From the NCBI GenBank assembly GCA_022579005.1, contig MU401543.1, positions 81,394-145,393 of the forward strand: a stretch of 64,000 nucleotides of DNA, written 5' to 3'. The position numbers and the translations under genes were made by a program. The notes below the pieces were generated by a model, which did not search any database, was not told where the DNA came from, and saw only the letters and a list, made by a program, of their open reading frames with translations. Shown piece after piece: positions 12,614-24,060 of the stretch (the first letter of the stretch is position 1; each line of letters begins with the position of its first letter). This DNA comes from Poronia punctata (lineage: Eukaryota; Ascomycota; Sordariomycetes; Xylariales; Xylariaceae).

Positions 12614-12990
12614 CTTCCATCCACTTTTTCATGAGATACGCAAGGCTTCATTATTTTCTCTCATAGACGGCACTAAAGTGGAGTTTTACGTGCTCTGTAA
12701 TCCTAAATGTGTAAATATAGGCATTACTCCATGGCACTTGGTTGCATCGCATTTTGGGTAGGGAAGGCGTTTCTGGGATTTAAAGCTTCCATTCGAGACA
12801 GGCGACGGGTTAGGTGGCTTTCAAAGAGCCCTAGATCAGCAAACGGGTATCCCAGCTTGTGGTCAACTTGCGCAGATAGTATCTTCACCGGCGCTTAGCC
12901 TGATAAAAGCAAGGCTATATATAATACATTGGCCGACGGTCTTCCTGGCCAGTTCCTACCCTATCTGTTCGATGTACTGGGAAAAAGAGA
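12614..12990. other. convergent intergenic spacer
   Basis: Short spacer between the 3' ends of the cytochrome b5-like gene and NBS1. It presumably holds both transcript ends; no coding feature seen. Confidence 0.6.
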
Positions 12991-15753
12991 TCATCGTTTG
13001 CCAAAACGGAAGCGGATTTCGTCATCGCTATCATCGTCACTAGGGACAAGTGATACCACCTTCGACCTTTTTGATGCTTGCCCCTTCGCCGGTGCTGCTG
13101 TTGCTGGCCGCTTGCCTGTCCTCCGTGCTGACTGCGAGTTGTCTAAGCTGCTCTGCTGTGTCGTTGTCCGTTGCGACCTCGTCTGCGACATCCTTGTGCT
13201 TGCTGTCCCTCGAGCGGTGCCTCCGCGGGAGCTGGACGGGATTATGATATCATCGTCTTCCTCGTCGTCGTCTTCTTGCCCTTCACCCGTGCCGACATTT
13301 TCTTCCTCGCTGCTATCCACCGGTGGTACAATCTGCGCATTCTTCTGCCCACTACCACCAGTACGTGTATGGCTATTCGTCTCTTGCAATGGGGTCCGAC
13401 CACGCGCCTGGGTCCGACTCTCTTGATTGTCCCGCCGCTGCTGACTCTCTTCGTCCTCAAGCCAATAATCGTCGCCGATACCAAAGCCCTTTGACTTGAC
13501 CTCTTCGAGAGCGACAATGATCTTCTCGGCCCGGCGGCCTTGGGGCGCGCCGCGCTGCTGGAACTTTTTAAAGTTCTTTCGTCCGTTCCAGGAGGGATTC
13601 CACCGCCCATCTGCTATGTCTTGCTCGCGGGTGCGCACCTGTCGCGACTCTCGCAACGGCATGGATTCGACGATATGGAGACGGCGGATCTCAGTAAGAT
13701 CCAAATCTCCCGGTTCCTCTTCAAGCTCCTCTCGCTCACGTTTCGCCCGCTGCTCTGCTTCCTCGCGGTGTTGACGGGCTAGCCCAAGAACGTCGATCTC
13801 TTTCTTGACTTTCGGCTGCTTTATTCTGGTATCCGACTCCTCTATGACTGGAGGTGACGTCTCACGGCGCGGTACTGGTTCTTCGCCTGCAGCGATTCGG
13901 CGACGCTTTACTTGTGCAGCTGTGGGAGCAAAGTCATCCATAACATCTCCGACTTCGATAAAAGGCGGAGCTGGTCGCTTGCGTAATAGTGACTCTCCAT
14001 TTGGCACGCTGTTATCCCCCGCTGATTGTGACCCTTCTTGCGACACAAAGAGACCCCCCTGAGAAGACTCGACAGAGGCGACTGGTGGTCCTTTTGCGTC
14101 TACAACCATTGGGACTGGTTCTTCTTGCGCGTCGTCGTCCAGTGAGATAGCGAATCCTCGAAAACGGGGTCTGATAGGGGCTCGACCTCTTCTACGGGTA
14201 GGTAGTGATTCCTGAGATTGTGCTAGAGGCTCCGCTGGATCGACAGTCGCGGGTGCCTGTTCTTCTGTCTCAGCCACTACCGGTTGCTGTTTTGCTAACG
14301 GAGGTTGCACGTCAGTCGTATCAGGCTGTGACTCAAATTCCAGTGGCCGGCGAAGCGAACTCGCATCATTGTTTAATATAGCATCAAGAAATTCCTTCTG
14401 GTCGACCAGTCGATGATCCAGGCGTAGAGATATTGACCTAAAGAATTCGGCATACCACTCGGCGTTTGTTGACGAGCTGGGCATCCATTTCACAACGACC
14501 ACGCCTCTTCCTTCGCTCCCATCTTCGAACTCCCCTAGCCCCTTTTCGCCCGCGATGCTTTTTACGTAACGTATAAAATCATCGATTTGGGTCTCGCCAG
14601 CAACCACTTCGTGTAAGAGAGCTTTGCCTTTCCCGTTGGTAATAGGGGCAATCAGGCTCTGATGCTGTTTCTTGTCGTAGAATATAAAAGTGTAGCCATC
14701 GAAGAGCTGAGCCCGTGCTGGGTTAGGGGCAAATGCTTCTGGTGGTCTAGGGACTGGTTCTTCGCCTGGCGGGGGCAGAAAAACCATGGGATCGGGCCAG
14801 TTGGCCTCGAAATCTTGCTCAAGGGGACTGGTGGTCGCCCCGTTAGACTCTTCGGGCGAAGCAGCATGAGTAATGGCGTCCACGAAACCGTCGTTAACGA
14901 TGTGTCTGCCATTGATCAGAGCTTGCAGACCTTTGGGTGTGTTGCGCTTCTTCGAAACGACATGTGTGGTAAGCTGAACATCGTATTCGGATAATAGCTT
15001 GATGTCGAGCTGCTCCAGGCTCTCGCGTAAGCGGGCGAAGGGATTGGTACGGAGTTGGTTGCTCGTAAACGAGAAGCTCAGGACGACAGGAAACCAGGTG
15101 ATGCTAGGAGTGGAGATAGGTTAGCATTGTAATCACGGGCAGTTGCTCCTATGAGCTCCGAAGCTCGACAAAAATGCCAACGAGGAGCATGTGTGGGGTT
15201 TGGTACCGGAAGAGGGGTGGGAAAGAACCCATTTGAAGACTATTTGAATCCTGCGCCAAGGTGCACGTCTCGCCACGATACTTGTGCCCATTCACCTTAG
15301 TACCGCCTTTCGAGCCGAGATCCTCAATAGTGATACTTGAGCGACTCCCCATAACCTCCTGGTGTGATAGGCATCTGTCAGCAGGCAAGACATAACCAGC
15401 GAGCCGGGGGCGGGAAAAGTGTACAAAAACGCACGGCATGGCCCTTCTCAACTTCTGCAACACTTATCATCACATGTTTTCGAGAAACTCGCTCGGCGCC
15501 AGGACCTTGTATGGCAAGTTGCCCCGCTAAAGAGCTGTCAGAGACTAGCGAGAAACGAGATGACAAGGAGACGAGGCGGGGAATATAGGCATACGTTCAG
15601 CGACAGTTCGACCGAAAAGGTAGCGTTTTCCAGGCCGGAGCCATAGCCGTTTATCTGTTGAGAGTCAGTCAGAATCAGTGATGTTGTATTGCACACATGT
15701 AGCAAATGAGACTCACGGCTTAGGGCTTCGCCTTCATTCTCAAGTATCCACAT
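12991..15753 (-). CDS. NBS1: Nbs1/nibrin, DNA double-strand break sensor of the MRN complex
   Basis: Five exons (15717-15753, 15595-15654, 15435-15526, 15207-15358, 12991-15103) join to 817 residues starting MWILENEGEA. Exons 1-4 form the FHA phosphothreonine-binding domain (motifs LFGRT, SRKH, GSKGGTKVNG). The start of exon 5 continues into a BRCT-type region. The middle is disordered and Ser/Glu-rich. Near the C-terminus is a WNGRKNFKKF motif, matching the Mre11-binding NFKKF element of nibrins, and the extreme C-terminus has an acidic stretch followed by FRF, matching the FxF/Y motif that recruits Tel1/ATM. Nbs1 brings Mre11-Rad50 to breaks and activates Tel1. Exon 3 joins were chosen by frame and FHA continuity (acceptors TTTAG at 15527 and CCAG at 15359). 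RAD50 lies 16.5 kb away. Confidence 0.9.
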
Positions 15754-17164
15754 AGTTACGTAGACTGCCTATCGTGCTATGCCGTTCATTCTTCCCATCC
15801 AAGCTTACGACCCCGTATCTTCCGCGGGTAAGTGCTTTTAACGATCTAGTCATGAGAAGCGCACGTGTGCAGTGCTAAAAGATGGAGAGGGATTATCTGC
15901 ACTTAACGCGTAGTAGACGCGTAAATTGTGAATATAGATCAGAATTCAGGCTCCCAAACTGAATCTACTCAGCCGCTAGCCACGCTATCACGTGATACCG
16001 GCTGTGTCTCCACATGTGATTAGCACTTCTAAAGTTCTACGAGTACACGTACGAGTATGTATTGCCATTTCCCCGGGGGTAAATTCCAAAAGGGCATGAC
16101 GTTGGCATCGTCTCTGCCGGAGGTATTATTGCAAAGACGTGGTGAGATCGCGCCGACTGAATTTTGATTTCACAATTCTCTGCTGCTGGCTAGATGTTTC
16201 ATTCCAGCGCATAAATGAGTAATCGGAAGTACCTACACGTTCGGCACATATCGATTTGAGACATGTGTGCTAATCTGAAATTGGGTGCCCATAACTGGAG
16301 GCAGGAAAGAAATGCATATCACCTTGCATACGGACGGGAGGAGTCGATCCAAAAAAGACGCTGATGAACCACGTTATCTACACGGTACTCGTTACGAGCT
16401 TGAAGCGACGAGGTGCCGGTGGAGATGTGAAGGCTGGGAAAACGCCAAGGCCGTCGCATATCCTCCGACGACTCCACCCTTATTCTCTCATCATGACATC
16501 ATATGTAATCCTTCCCCAATTCGAAGGCACTTTGAGGTTAAAGTCTCAACATCCACACCAGATACAACCAGGGATTGAGCCCAGTACCAACCAATCAGTG
16601 CGCCGTTCAACCCTCTAAAGACTGGAAAATACGCGAGATTCGCCCCGCCTCTACTGCAGATACTCCTAGTGTGCTAAAACATGATTCTGCTGAAGCCAGA
16701 CATGGTAGGTATTGTCCCCAAATTCCGCTTCGAAGTTGCGAGTTCTACTAATCCCATCTGGGCTTCTTGGCCGGTAAAAGAGCATCGATGATCTACGAAC
16801 AAGTCCCTAGTTCTATCCAGCCTCCTAAACTGAGCTTACGGTTCCTGGAGGCTGGAGGCTCCATTGTGCCTAGGTTAGGTTTAGCTGGATAGATCCCGTA
16901 GGTTCATCGCATCAATGTCGTCACCACACTTTAGCAACCGACCAACCGTCATGGCCGTAGAATGTCGAGGCCCCCCTCCATATATGATTCGGCTTTATCC
17001 CACCGTTCCCAAGGTGTCCCTTTTAAAGTTTCCCACCGTCAAAGTTTAAACATCCATTACCCCTTGTCTCATCACTATAGCCAAACTCCTTGCACTAGGG
17101 TGTGTACTTGGGATTCTGTTAGGAATCAGCACCATATAAGCGCATACACACCAGAGCACCACCA
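15754..17164. other. intergenic, divergent promoters
   Basis: Lies between the start of NBS1 and the start of the small membrane protein gene. Two TACGAGTA motifs sit 12 bases apart at 16038 and 16050. Short open frames near 16285-16618 have no domain. No gene recognised. Confidence 0.55.
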
Positions 17165-17752
17165 ATGGCGCCGGTCAGTTTTCCTCCGGCCGTTGACGGC
17201 ACCTTCCGCCGCCTACTCGAAGCCAACGCAAGGTCAATCAGAGCCCTACCCGAGAGCATTACAAAGGTTCTCGCGGCAAGACAGTCGCCCGCCGATGAAA
17301 CCAGCGACGGCGATAGCGGTAACGGTGGCGGTGGCGGTGCCACCACTGGCACCAGCGGTACGCAAACAACGACACTTACCGGTGGCGCCATTGCCGGCAT
17401 TGTTATTGGGTCTATAGCCGGTATTTTACTATTATGGTGGATCATCCGGTCATGTCAGAACATGGGGAACCCGGGCGGGTTCGGCACGACTATGGAGCCC
17501 GAGCGGGAGAAACCTCGCCGGTCCTCGGCCTACTATGATCCACCACGGCACCGGTCCCGTTCGCGCCACTCCGGCCACCATCATCATCACCACCATTCGC
17601 GGAGCCCAAGACGGGTTGAAGTCATACAACCAGTAGCCTATGCGCCCCGGGGAAGAAGCCCACAGGCACCCGCCGCCGCCTATTATGGAGGAAGGTCAAG
17701 TCACGATGGGCGCCGGAGATCAAGCGACGCCCGCCGATACAGTGGCTACTAG
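17165..17752 (+). CDS. small single-pass membrane protein, unknown function
   Basis: A single exon encodes 195 residues. A Gly/Thr-rich stretch (about 43-72) leads into one strong transmembrane segment (about 74-96, Gly/Ala/Ile/Leu-rich, ending in basic and Cys residues). The C-terminal tail is basic and Ser/Arg-rich with a run of seven histidines near residue 140, followed by Tyr/Gly-rich sequence. There is no cleavable signal peptide; the N-terminal ~70 residues would be outside if orientation follows the positive-inside rule. This layout is common among fungal orphan membrane proteins and resembles wall-stress sensors only loosely, since no WSC domain is present. Function not assignable. 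Confidence 0.7.
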   Translation: MAPVSFPPAVDGTFRRLLEANARSIRALPESITKVLAARQSPADETSDGDSGNGGGGGATTGTSGTQTTTLTGGAIAGIVIGSIAGILLLWWIIRSCQNMGNPGGFGTTMEPEREKPRRSSAYYDPPRHRSRSRHSGHHHHHHHSRSPRRVEVIQPVAYAPRGRSPQAPAAAYYGGRSSHDGRRRSSDARRYSGY

Positions 17753-18474
17753 ACTTAGCATCCTTGCTACTTCTAGAAATATCAGGACCGCTACAGAATC
17801 ATATCACACTTTTTCGAACGACGGCAGGACGAGACGAAGATTTTACTCGACGACATAGCACAGCACAAAGTTATGCCATCTCAAATATGATATGCTGGTG
17901 GTAGTACCTATAACTATTTATGATACCTACGATTTGATAATGGGTTTAGAAGGGGTGGGATGATTTGGATGTACGTACGGATGACTTGCGACTTTATTCA
18001 TTAAGTCGATAGCGGAATAATGGAGATTTGGAGTTTCAGGGGTTTTCCTATTACTGGAGCGCAATTCCATATGTTTATACCTAAGATATTTTCAACCGAC
18101 AGGCGGTAATATTATGGATGGTAAAGAGCTCTCAAATGGGAAAGGATTTTGTTTTGATCATCGCTAAAAGGATACACAACAAACATAGTTACTGCCATGT
18201 TAAAAGGTTACTTTACAAATGCGCTTGATAGTATGGACTTCGTAATGTTTTTTGTATCACACCACCGTCGGTACACAACCCGCGAGGTCTATAATCTAGC
18301 TTCTCATCAAACTCCTACGAGCCGCCCAAAAAGGGGCCCCCAGACTTCGGAGTGCAGCATCTATATGGACTTTTAGTACAAATGTGGAAAGCGCCTTGAT
18401 TGTGATGGAAGCTGGGAAAATAAAATAAACGACTGGGTATATGTTGCGCTTGACAATGACAAACAAGGGAAATA
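17753..18474. other. convergent intergenic spacer
   Basis: AT-rich spacer between the 3' ends of the small membrane protein gene and NAT4. I see no gene in it. Confidence 0.6.
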
Positions 18475-19344
18475 TCAATCAGCTCCCTTTGATTCCACCT
18501 CAGTACTTGACTTTACGCTGCTCCCTACACGTTTACTCATGATGGCATAGTCCGGAATGTACTTCCTCCCATACCTCAGCTTTTTCGGCCGGGGAGAAAT
18601 AGGATCAGTGGTGAAGCCATTCCTCCGGTAAAACGACATGGCTTTCTCATTACTGAGGAAGCAAGTCAACATGACTTTGCGAATTGGCGGGGTATTGGCG
18701 GCAACGGTCTCGGAAAAGGACATTAGTAGTTTTCCCAGACCGGTCCTGGAAAGAAACAATTAGTTTACCTATTAAAAAAAAATTACCCGTAACTGTTACG
18801 TTAAACCTACCCTTGTAGCTCAGGCTTCAGATGAATCTCATAAAGATAGAGAACCGGTTCCCCTTCCTCATACGTGGGCATGATGGATGTGAAGCCCTCG
18901 ACAGTACCAGTAGCGCCTTCTTCCGCGTCTTTCACCATGGTATACCGGAGTTCCCGGGACTTCATCTCGGCCATCTTCTTGGCGGGCTTCCAACCCGTAG
19001 ACGGCGAGGCCTCGTAGTCGGCGCGACTGGACTCTTCGACGAGATCGTAGCATGCTTGGAGGTCTGCGGGTAACATATTCGGTGCCCCGACGAGGCTGAT
19101 GGAATATATTTTCCTCGTCACGGGATGCGTCCATGACGTAGGGTATGAATCACTGTCGACACAATTAATGTCAATTTTGCAAAAAAGCCCCTGAGTCCCG
19201 GTCTGTCTGTCTCATGATCACCTCTTACCTAGGACATAGATGGTCTTTTATGAATTGGTCATCGCTCTTCTTATTGACCGTTTCGATTGGATCCGTGCCT
19301 TCTCGTTTCCGTTTTAGATTCTCGTTTGGGACAATTATACACAT
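18475..19344 (-). CDS. NAT4: N-alpha-acetyltransferase 40 (NatD), histone H4/H2A N-terminal acetylation
   Basis: Three exons (19229-19344, 18811-19152, 18475-18745) encode 242 residues. The GNAT fold is visible: a substrate-side strand (VLYLYEIHL), the acetyl-CoA loop as QGTGLGKLLM, and the following motif KVMLTCFLSNEKAMSFYRRN, which closely resembles NAA40/Nat4. NatD acetylates the alpha-amino group of histones H4 and H2A. The first exon encodes a Lys/Arg-rich N-terminus (KRKRE) that may serve nuclear localisation. The loop is interrupted by a phase-2 intron. The start at 19344 gives an uninterrupted frame across both splice junctions. It is divergent from the LYR gene with 388 bases between starts. 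Confidence 0.88.
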
Positions 19345-19732
19345 CTTATCGGCCGTGTGATCATCTGATGGCATAAGTAGGTGCTCGAGATAGTGGTAAA
19401 CTTACACGAAACGCGTTGGGAGTACGTATAGTATAGTATATATGGACTGTGTACGTACTGTGCCCGGGCTTGGTCGATGGATGTATTCTGTACTTTACAA
19501 GCCGTCTGGGAATACGAGCACCAAAAAGTACTTGCAGATAAGCCGTCAAAACCTTATCGAAGCTACAACTCTTGTAGGCAAGCATCTACACACAGCTGCC
19601 TCACTACCGACAGTTACTCGTACCTGACCTTGATATAAAAAAAACACAATCGGATCAATATCTCCCTATGTGAAACCGTTTGAAAGCAATCTTTTACGGG
19701 GCATAGAGGCGATACATAACCCCCAATTCCAT
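19345..19732. promoter_or_regulatory. shared promoter region, NAT4 and LYR-motif gene
   Basis: The only sequence between two divergent start codons, so both promoters must lie here or overlap the genes. One TACTCGTA motif is at 19615. No TATA element can be assigned with confidence. Confidence 0.5.
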
Positions 19733-20173
19733 ATGATATTCTTCCGAACCTCCACAATTGCCGTTCCTATCCGACGAAGCTATGCGACCGGTACGGCACG
19801 CAAAAGCCGGATAGGCCAGACTCTTAGTCTCGACCATGTTAGTAACCTATAAAAAGGACATTCCGACGACCACATTGAAAGCTTACACATGTTGTTTTTC
19901 CCTTGTAATTTGTGTGTTTTGACTAAAAGTTGGTCTTTTATCGACAAAACTTTCCAGTTCCTCCAGCGCGCACGCGTCCTCGCTCTGTATCGAACCATAT
20001 TGCGTGGTACCCGGCGCATCGCCGATCCGACCACTCGTGCCGAGACGCGCAGTTTCGCCCGCGCCGAGATCGAGCGTCGCCGAAACGTGACGGATCTGGA
20101 CCACGTGCGGTATCTGTTATCTACCGGCAAGACGGAGTGGGAGAGTATGGAGCGGTATATCGACGGCATGTAA
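19733..20173 (+). CDS. LYR-motif mitochondrial protein (LYRM2-like)
   Basis: Two exons (19733-19837 and 19958-20173) encode 106 residues; the donor is GTTAGT and the acceptor TTTCCAG. The N-terminus (IFFRTSTIAVPIRRSYATG) is basic, Ser/Thr-rich and lacks acids, as expected for a mitochondrial presequence. The mature part carries the LYR tripeptide (VLALYR) in a Complex1_LYR helix, followed by a conserved downstream phenylalanine and basic helix (RSFARAEIERRR). The C-terminal pattern resembles LYRM2, linked in animals to complex I assembly; LYR proteins bind mitochondrial acyl carrier protein. Fungal function is inferred from family. Confidence 0.85.
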
Positions 20174-20484
20174 TGTAGGTAGTTTCAGCTGTCCGCTGTT
20201 CCACATCAAAGATATTATCATCTCTCTATGACATGCCGACCTTGTATATATCATGTAAAATCCATCTTGTTCAGTGCCTGCTTGGTCTGGTCTTGAACAT
20301 ACGTAATACATTGATTGTCCTGGTTGTAATTTGTAATAATATACAAGCTCCGCCAAAAACCGAAGCATCCATTAACACCCGGCTTAAGCGATAGTCGAAC
20401 CAACCCATCATCTTCTCGTAATCTTCCGGATTGCAAGTTTGGTTATCTCTCCCTCCCCTATTCTTTCTTCCTTTCTCTTCCAGA
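20174..20484. other. convergent spacer between LYR and bL36m genes
   Basis: Short convergent spacer of about 310 bases. Nothing coding is recognised; it should contain both polyadenylation regions. Confidence 0.55.
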
Positions 20485-20884
20485 TCACCCTTGACGCTGC
20501 TTATGTCTCGGATTCGCGCTGCAGATGATGTAAAGATGGCCCCGGTGTCGCTTCCCGGCTTTCCTTCGGACGACCTGTTATATGCCGTTCATCTTGTTAA
20601 CATGTTTTCTGGTGAGAAGCCAAAAATCGTATTGACCGGTTCGATTTACTACGGACCTTGCAATGTTCGCACCGCTTCTTGACAGAACTTTGCACCTTCA
20701 TTCCCCTCGTTTGTTGTTTGGGGATCGTGAGCGTCGCGGGACTGTAGAGCGCCGGTCTTTGCGTCCGTGTCTGGACGAGAGCATTGTGTGAAAAGTGTCG
20801 GGTTACGGAGGATGTCGAGAGTGCGGTGACGGGTTTGACGCGGAGAGATAGCGCTCTCAGTGACGAGATGAGCGAGGAAGACAT
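20485..20884 (-). CDS. RTC6: mitochondrial ribosomal protein bL36m
   Basis: Two exons (20657-20884 and 20485-20574) encode 105 residues. The first 60 residues are a Ser/Thr/Arg-rich mitochondrial targeting region. The mature part begins at MKVQSSVKKRCEHC and has the zinc ligands of bL36: Cys72, Cys75, Cys94 and His100, with the family ending NPRHKQRQG. bL36m is a small zinc-ribbon protein of the large mitoribosomal subunit; the yeast orthologue is named RTC6. The second exon was found by continuing the family pattern: it starts VVRRKAGKRH after a TAACAG acceptor. The donor AAG|GTCCGT is weak after the GT, yet it is the only join that keeps the frame. Confidence 0.9.
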
Positions 20885-21478
20885 ATTTTTCGACCTTGGA
20901 GTTTCTTCCGTATGGTCTGGGTTTCGGGGATGTTCGTCGGTTGGCTGGTGGTTGTTACTGTAAATGGCTTCGAGTTGTAAATGTATCGCTGGGATGAAAA
21001 TCATGGTCTACCTGCTGGATTACTGAAGGTGGGCCCCATTGCGCTAGCTAGCATGCTAGTATATATGCATATGTAAGTACCGAGGACATTTAAATATCTA
21101 CTAGGAAGCTCCAATCAGCAGTACGAGACAGCAACCACGTCCTCTCCTTTTAGCATCGATTAAATGTACGATGGCTAGTCGCAAGCCATATTATTTTGTA
21201 GCCTCTGAAGATGTTTGCAGCCAGTATCGTCGACGTACCCGAGCTGGATGTGTACATGGGATCCATCCTCAATGAAATTACTGATTATGACTTTTTGTTG
21301 ATGATATCCTTGCAAAATCCCGAATCTAATATTCTATCCCTGGTTACATCACCCTTTTCAACATGAGCCTCGCATACCGTGCAAATGTCAATACTTTTCC
21401 CATCACGCCGGAAAACGCCCAACTTTACCAACGCCGCTGCACACTATAGCCTTTCCCCGCCTCTACATGCATGACATT
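20885..21478. other. intergenic between tandem minus-strand genes
   Basis: Holds the ILV1 transcript end and the bL36m promoter. No gene recognised. Confidence 0.55.
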
Positions 21479-23343
21479 TCAGCTTCGGAGGAATGTCTTA
21501 AACACCTGACTGTTAGTGCAGTCTTCCCAAGGATAGCCGATTTCCTTGAGTGATTTCTCGAGATCAGCTACCTCGCTGTCGGGACATTGGATGCCCGTCA
21601 AGACCTTGCCCACATCGCTTCCGCCATTGCGATATTGGAAGAGGCTGATGTTGAATCTGATACGTAGAGTATGTAAGAACTTCTCCAGGGCACCAGGCCG
21701 CTCGGGGAAATTAAACATATATAAACGTTCGTCTGCGACGTCGGATCGTCCGCCCACAAGATATCGTATGTGTGACTTAGCAAGCTCGTCGCCCGACAGG
21801 TCCGCCACGTTCATCCCAGAGGCCATGATACGGTTCATGAGCGTCTGCAGTTCCGCTACCCTGTCGGTCGCCGCAGCCGTTAGGGATATACCGATGAGGA
21901 CATTGGCGACCTCGTTTGTAGCATAGCGATACGAGAACTCCGTGACGGCATGTGGCATGACATGGTTGATGAGTTCCGCAAAAGCACCTGGTCGCTCGGG
22001 GATGGATACACATAAAAGTGCCTCCTTCCCCTCGCCGAGCGTAGCTCGCTCCGCCACGAACCGGAGCCGATCAAAATTCATGTTCGCCCCACTTGTGATG
22101 GCAATAAGACTTCGGGATGGATTGCTCGACGGGTTGGCGGCGACCCATTTCTTCAGGCCAGCGAGGGACAAGGCGCCTGCAGGTTCAACAATGGAACGGG
22201 TGTCCTCGAAGACATCTTTGATGGCAGCGCACGTTTCGTCCGTATTGACCTGGATAACTTCGTCGATAACCTCTTGGCATATGCGGAACGTCTCCTCTCC
22301 GACCGTCTTGACGGCCGCTCCATCGGCAAATATACCGACCTCTTTTAGCACTACTCGCTTTCCCTGCTGAAGTGACTGGACCATGGCATTGGCGTCTTCT
22401 GTCTCGACCCCAATAATCTTGACATGGGGTGCTATTCTCTTCACGTATACTCCGATACCGGCGATAAGACCACCCCCGCCTACGCAACAGAAAATGGCTT
22501 CAAGTTTCTGAATGTTGGTCTGCCGCAAGAGCTCCATTCCTATTGTGCCCTGGCCGGCGATGACATATGGATCATCAAAGGGGGGGATATTGATGAGCCC
22601 GTGTTGCTGCTCTAGCCTTGCGCATTCTTCTTTGGCGGCATCGAAATCCTGACCATGCAGCACGACGCAGCCTCCCAGCCTAGAGACATTTTTGTGCTTT
22701 ATGCTCGGTGTGCCTTTGGGCATGACGATGGTGGCAGGTATTTTGAGTAGTCGGGCGGAATAAGCCACACCCTGTGCATGATTTCCGGCGCTACAGGCCA
22801 CGACGCCTTTCCAGCTAAGGCTTCGGTCGAGATGGGCCATCTTGTTGTAGGCGCCTCGTAGCTTAAAGCTAAAGACGGGTTGTTCATCTTCCCTCTTGAG
22901 AAGCACATTACATTCGAGGCGATTAGAGAGATTCGTAGCGGGGGTTAAAGAGGTCTCCTTGCAGGCTTCGTAGACACGGGAGGTGAGGATCAAGCGGAGA
23001 TACTGTTTTGCAGTCGGTTGTCATCAGTCAACCGTCCGTATCAATAAGGGATGAGAGCGTATAATTCAACTCGGCGGTGAAGGAGTGAAGGGCGGGTTGT
23101 GTCAAGACGTACATCGGGATGACCATTCGGTAACATGAACTCTTCGGGAACGATGTCCCTAATCTTACTCCGTGTCGTATCGGAATCTGGATTTGGATTT
23201 GCGCTGTACTCGGTCAAGGAGAGGCCGGATAACGAAGGTGCGCGAACAGGGTGTCCGGCTCCGCTGCCGGTACCGTTCACACCGTTTGTCGAGCCATTGA
23301 CAGTGGTATGCGCGTCTCCTTGAACCGCCGTTGCACTTGGCAT
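21479..23343 (-). CDS. ILV1: threonine dehydratase (deaminase), isoleucine biosynthesis
   Basis: Two exons (23113-23343 and 21479-23002) encode 584 residues; the intron joins HPD to [13 protein letters not shown] in phase 0. It converts threonine to 2-oxobutanoate and ammonia, the first committed step of isoleucine synthesis, using PLP. The PLP lysine is Lys124 in [17 protein letters not shown] and the phosphate-binding glycine loop [10 protein letters not shown] follow. Two ACT-like regulatory domains occupy about residues 410-584, where isoleucine and valine bind in this family. The enzyme is normally mitochondrial, but the first 60 residues are Gly/Ser/Asn-rich with few arginines, so the targeting signal is not obvious. 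It is divergent from RCF1. Confidence 0.94.
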
Positions 23344-24060
23344 CTTGTAAAGCTCGAAATTAACGACAAGTAGGAGAGTTTATCCGCTCAGTGAAGTAAG
23401 TTCAAGATGACGGCAACATCAACGACAGCCAGGGATCCGTTATCTAAGAGATTTGGGAGTTTTATAGTGGGCCGAATCCTGAGTTGGCTGATTCATTCCC
23501 GATATCGGCAGAACATTGTTGTTCAAGAAGCATATCTCGACACATTGTTTAGTTTCTGCTGCTAGTGGTCTCTATCTATAGCGAAGGTGCGATGGTAAAA
23601 TATAAATATTATAACTATGTCCCACAACCTGGGAGGTACAGGCCTTCATATACTTTATATATCACAAGATGTAGAGTTTCTTTGTTTTACTTGTGCAGCT
23701 TCTTTACAAAACAGGCCCTTGAGCCTCAAGGTGGGGCACACTTTAACATCCCCGCGCGCCCCGATAGTGGCCTAGCTTCATCGACATACTCCACCATTAT
23801 TGGGTGGGCTTACCCGGAACCGACCTAATCCTTTTAAGGATCCCGTACCTGACAATGCACAGTGCATGTGGCAGCTTAGACTAGCAGGTGGCTAAAGTCG
23901 GACATCAGGAACTGCCATTCGAGCAACCATCATTGAATAATCTCGACATTTTGAAGTCGAGGATTCTTTTCCAGAACCACCATCTATTTACCCACGACCC
24001 CGCCTTCCTTCCCAACACCATCCATATATCTTCTGCCAAGGGGACTTGAGAAATTTCATC
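23344..24060. promoter_or_regulatory. shared promoter region, ILV1 and RCF1
   Basis: Separates the divergent start codons of two genes for mitochondrial proteins. I did not recognise a Gcn4/CPC1-type TGACTCA site with certainty. Confidence 0.45.
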
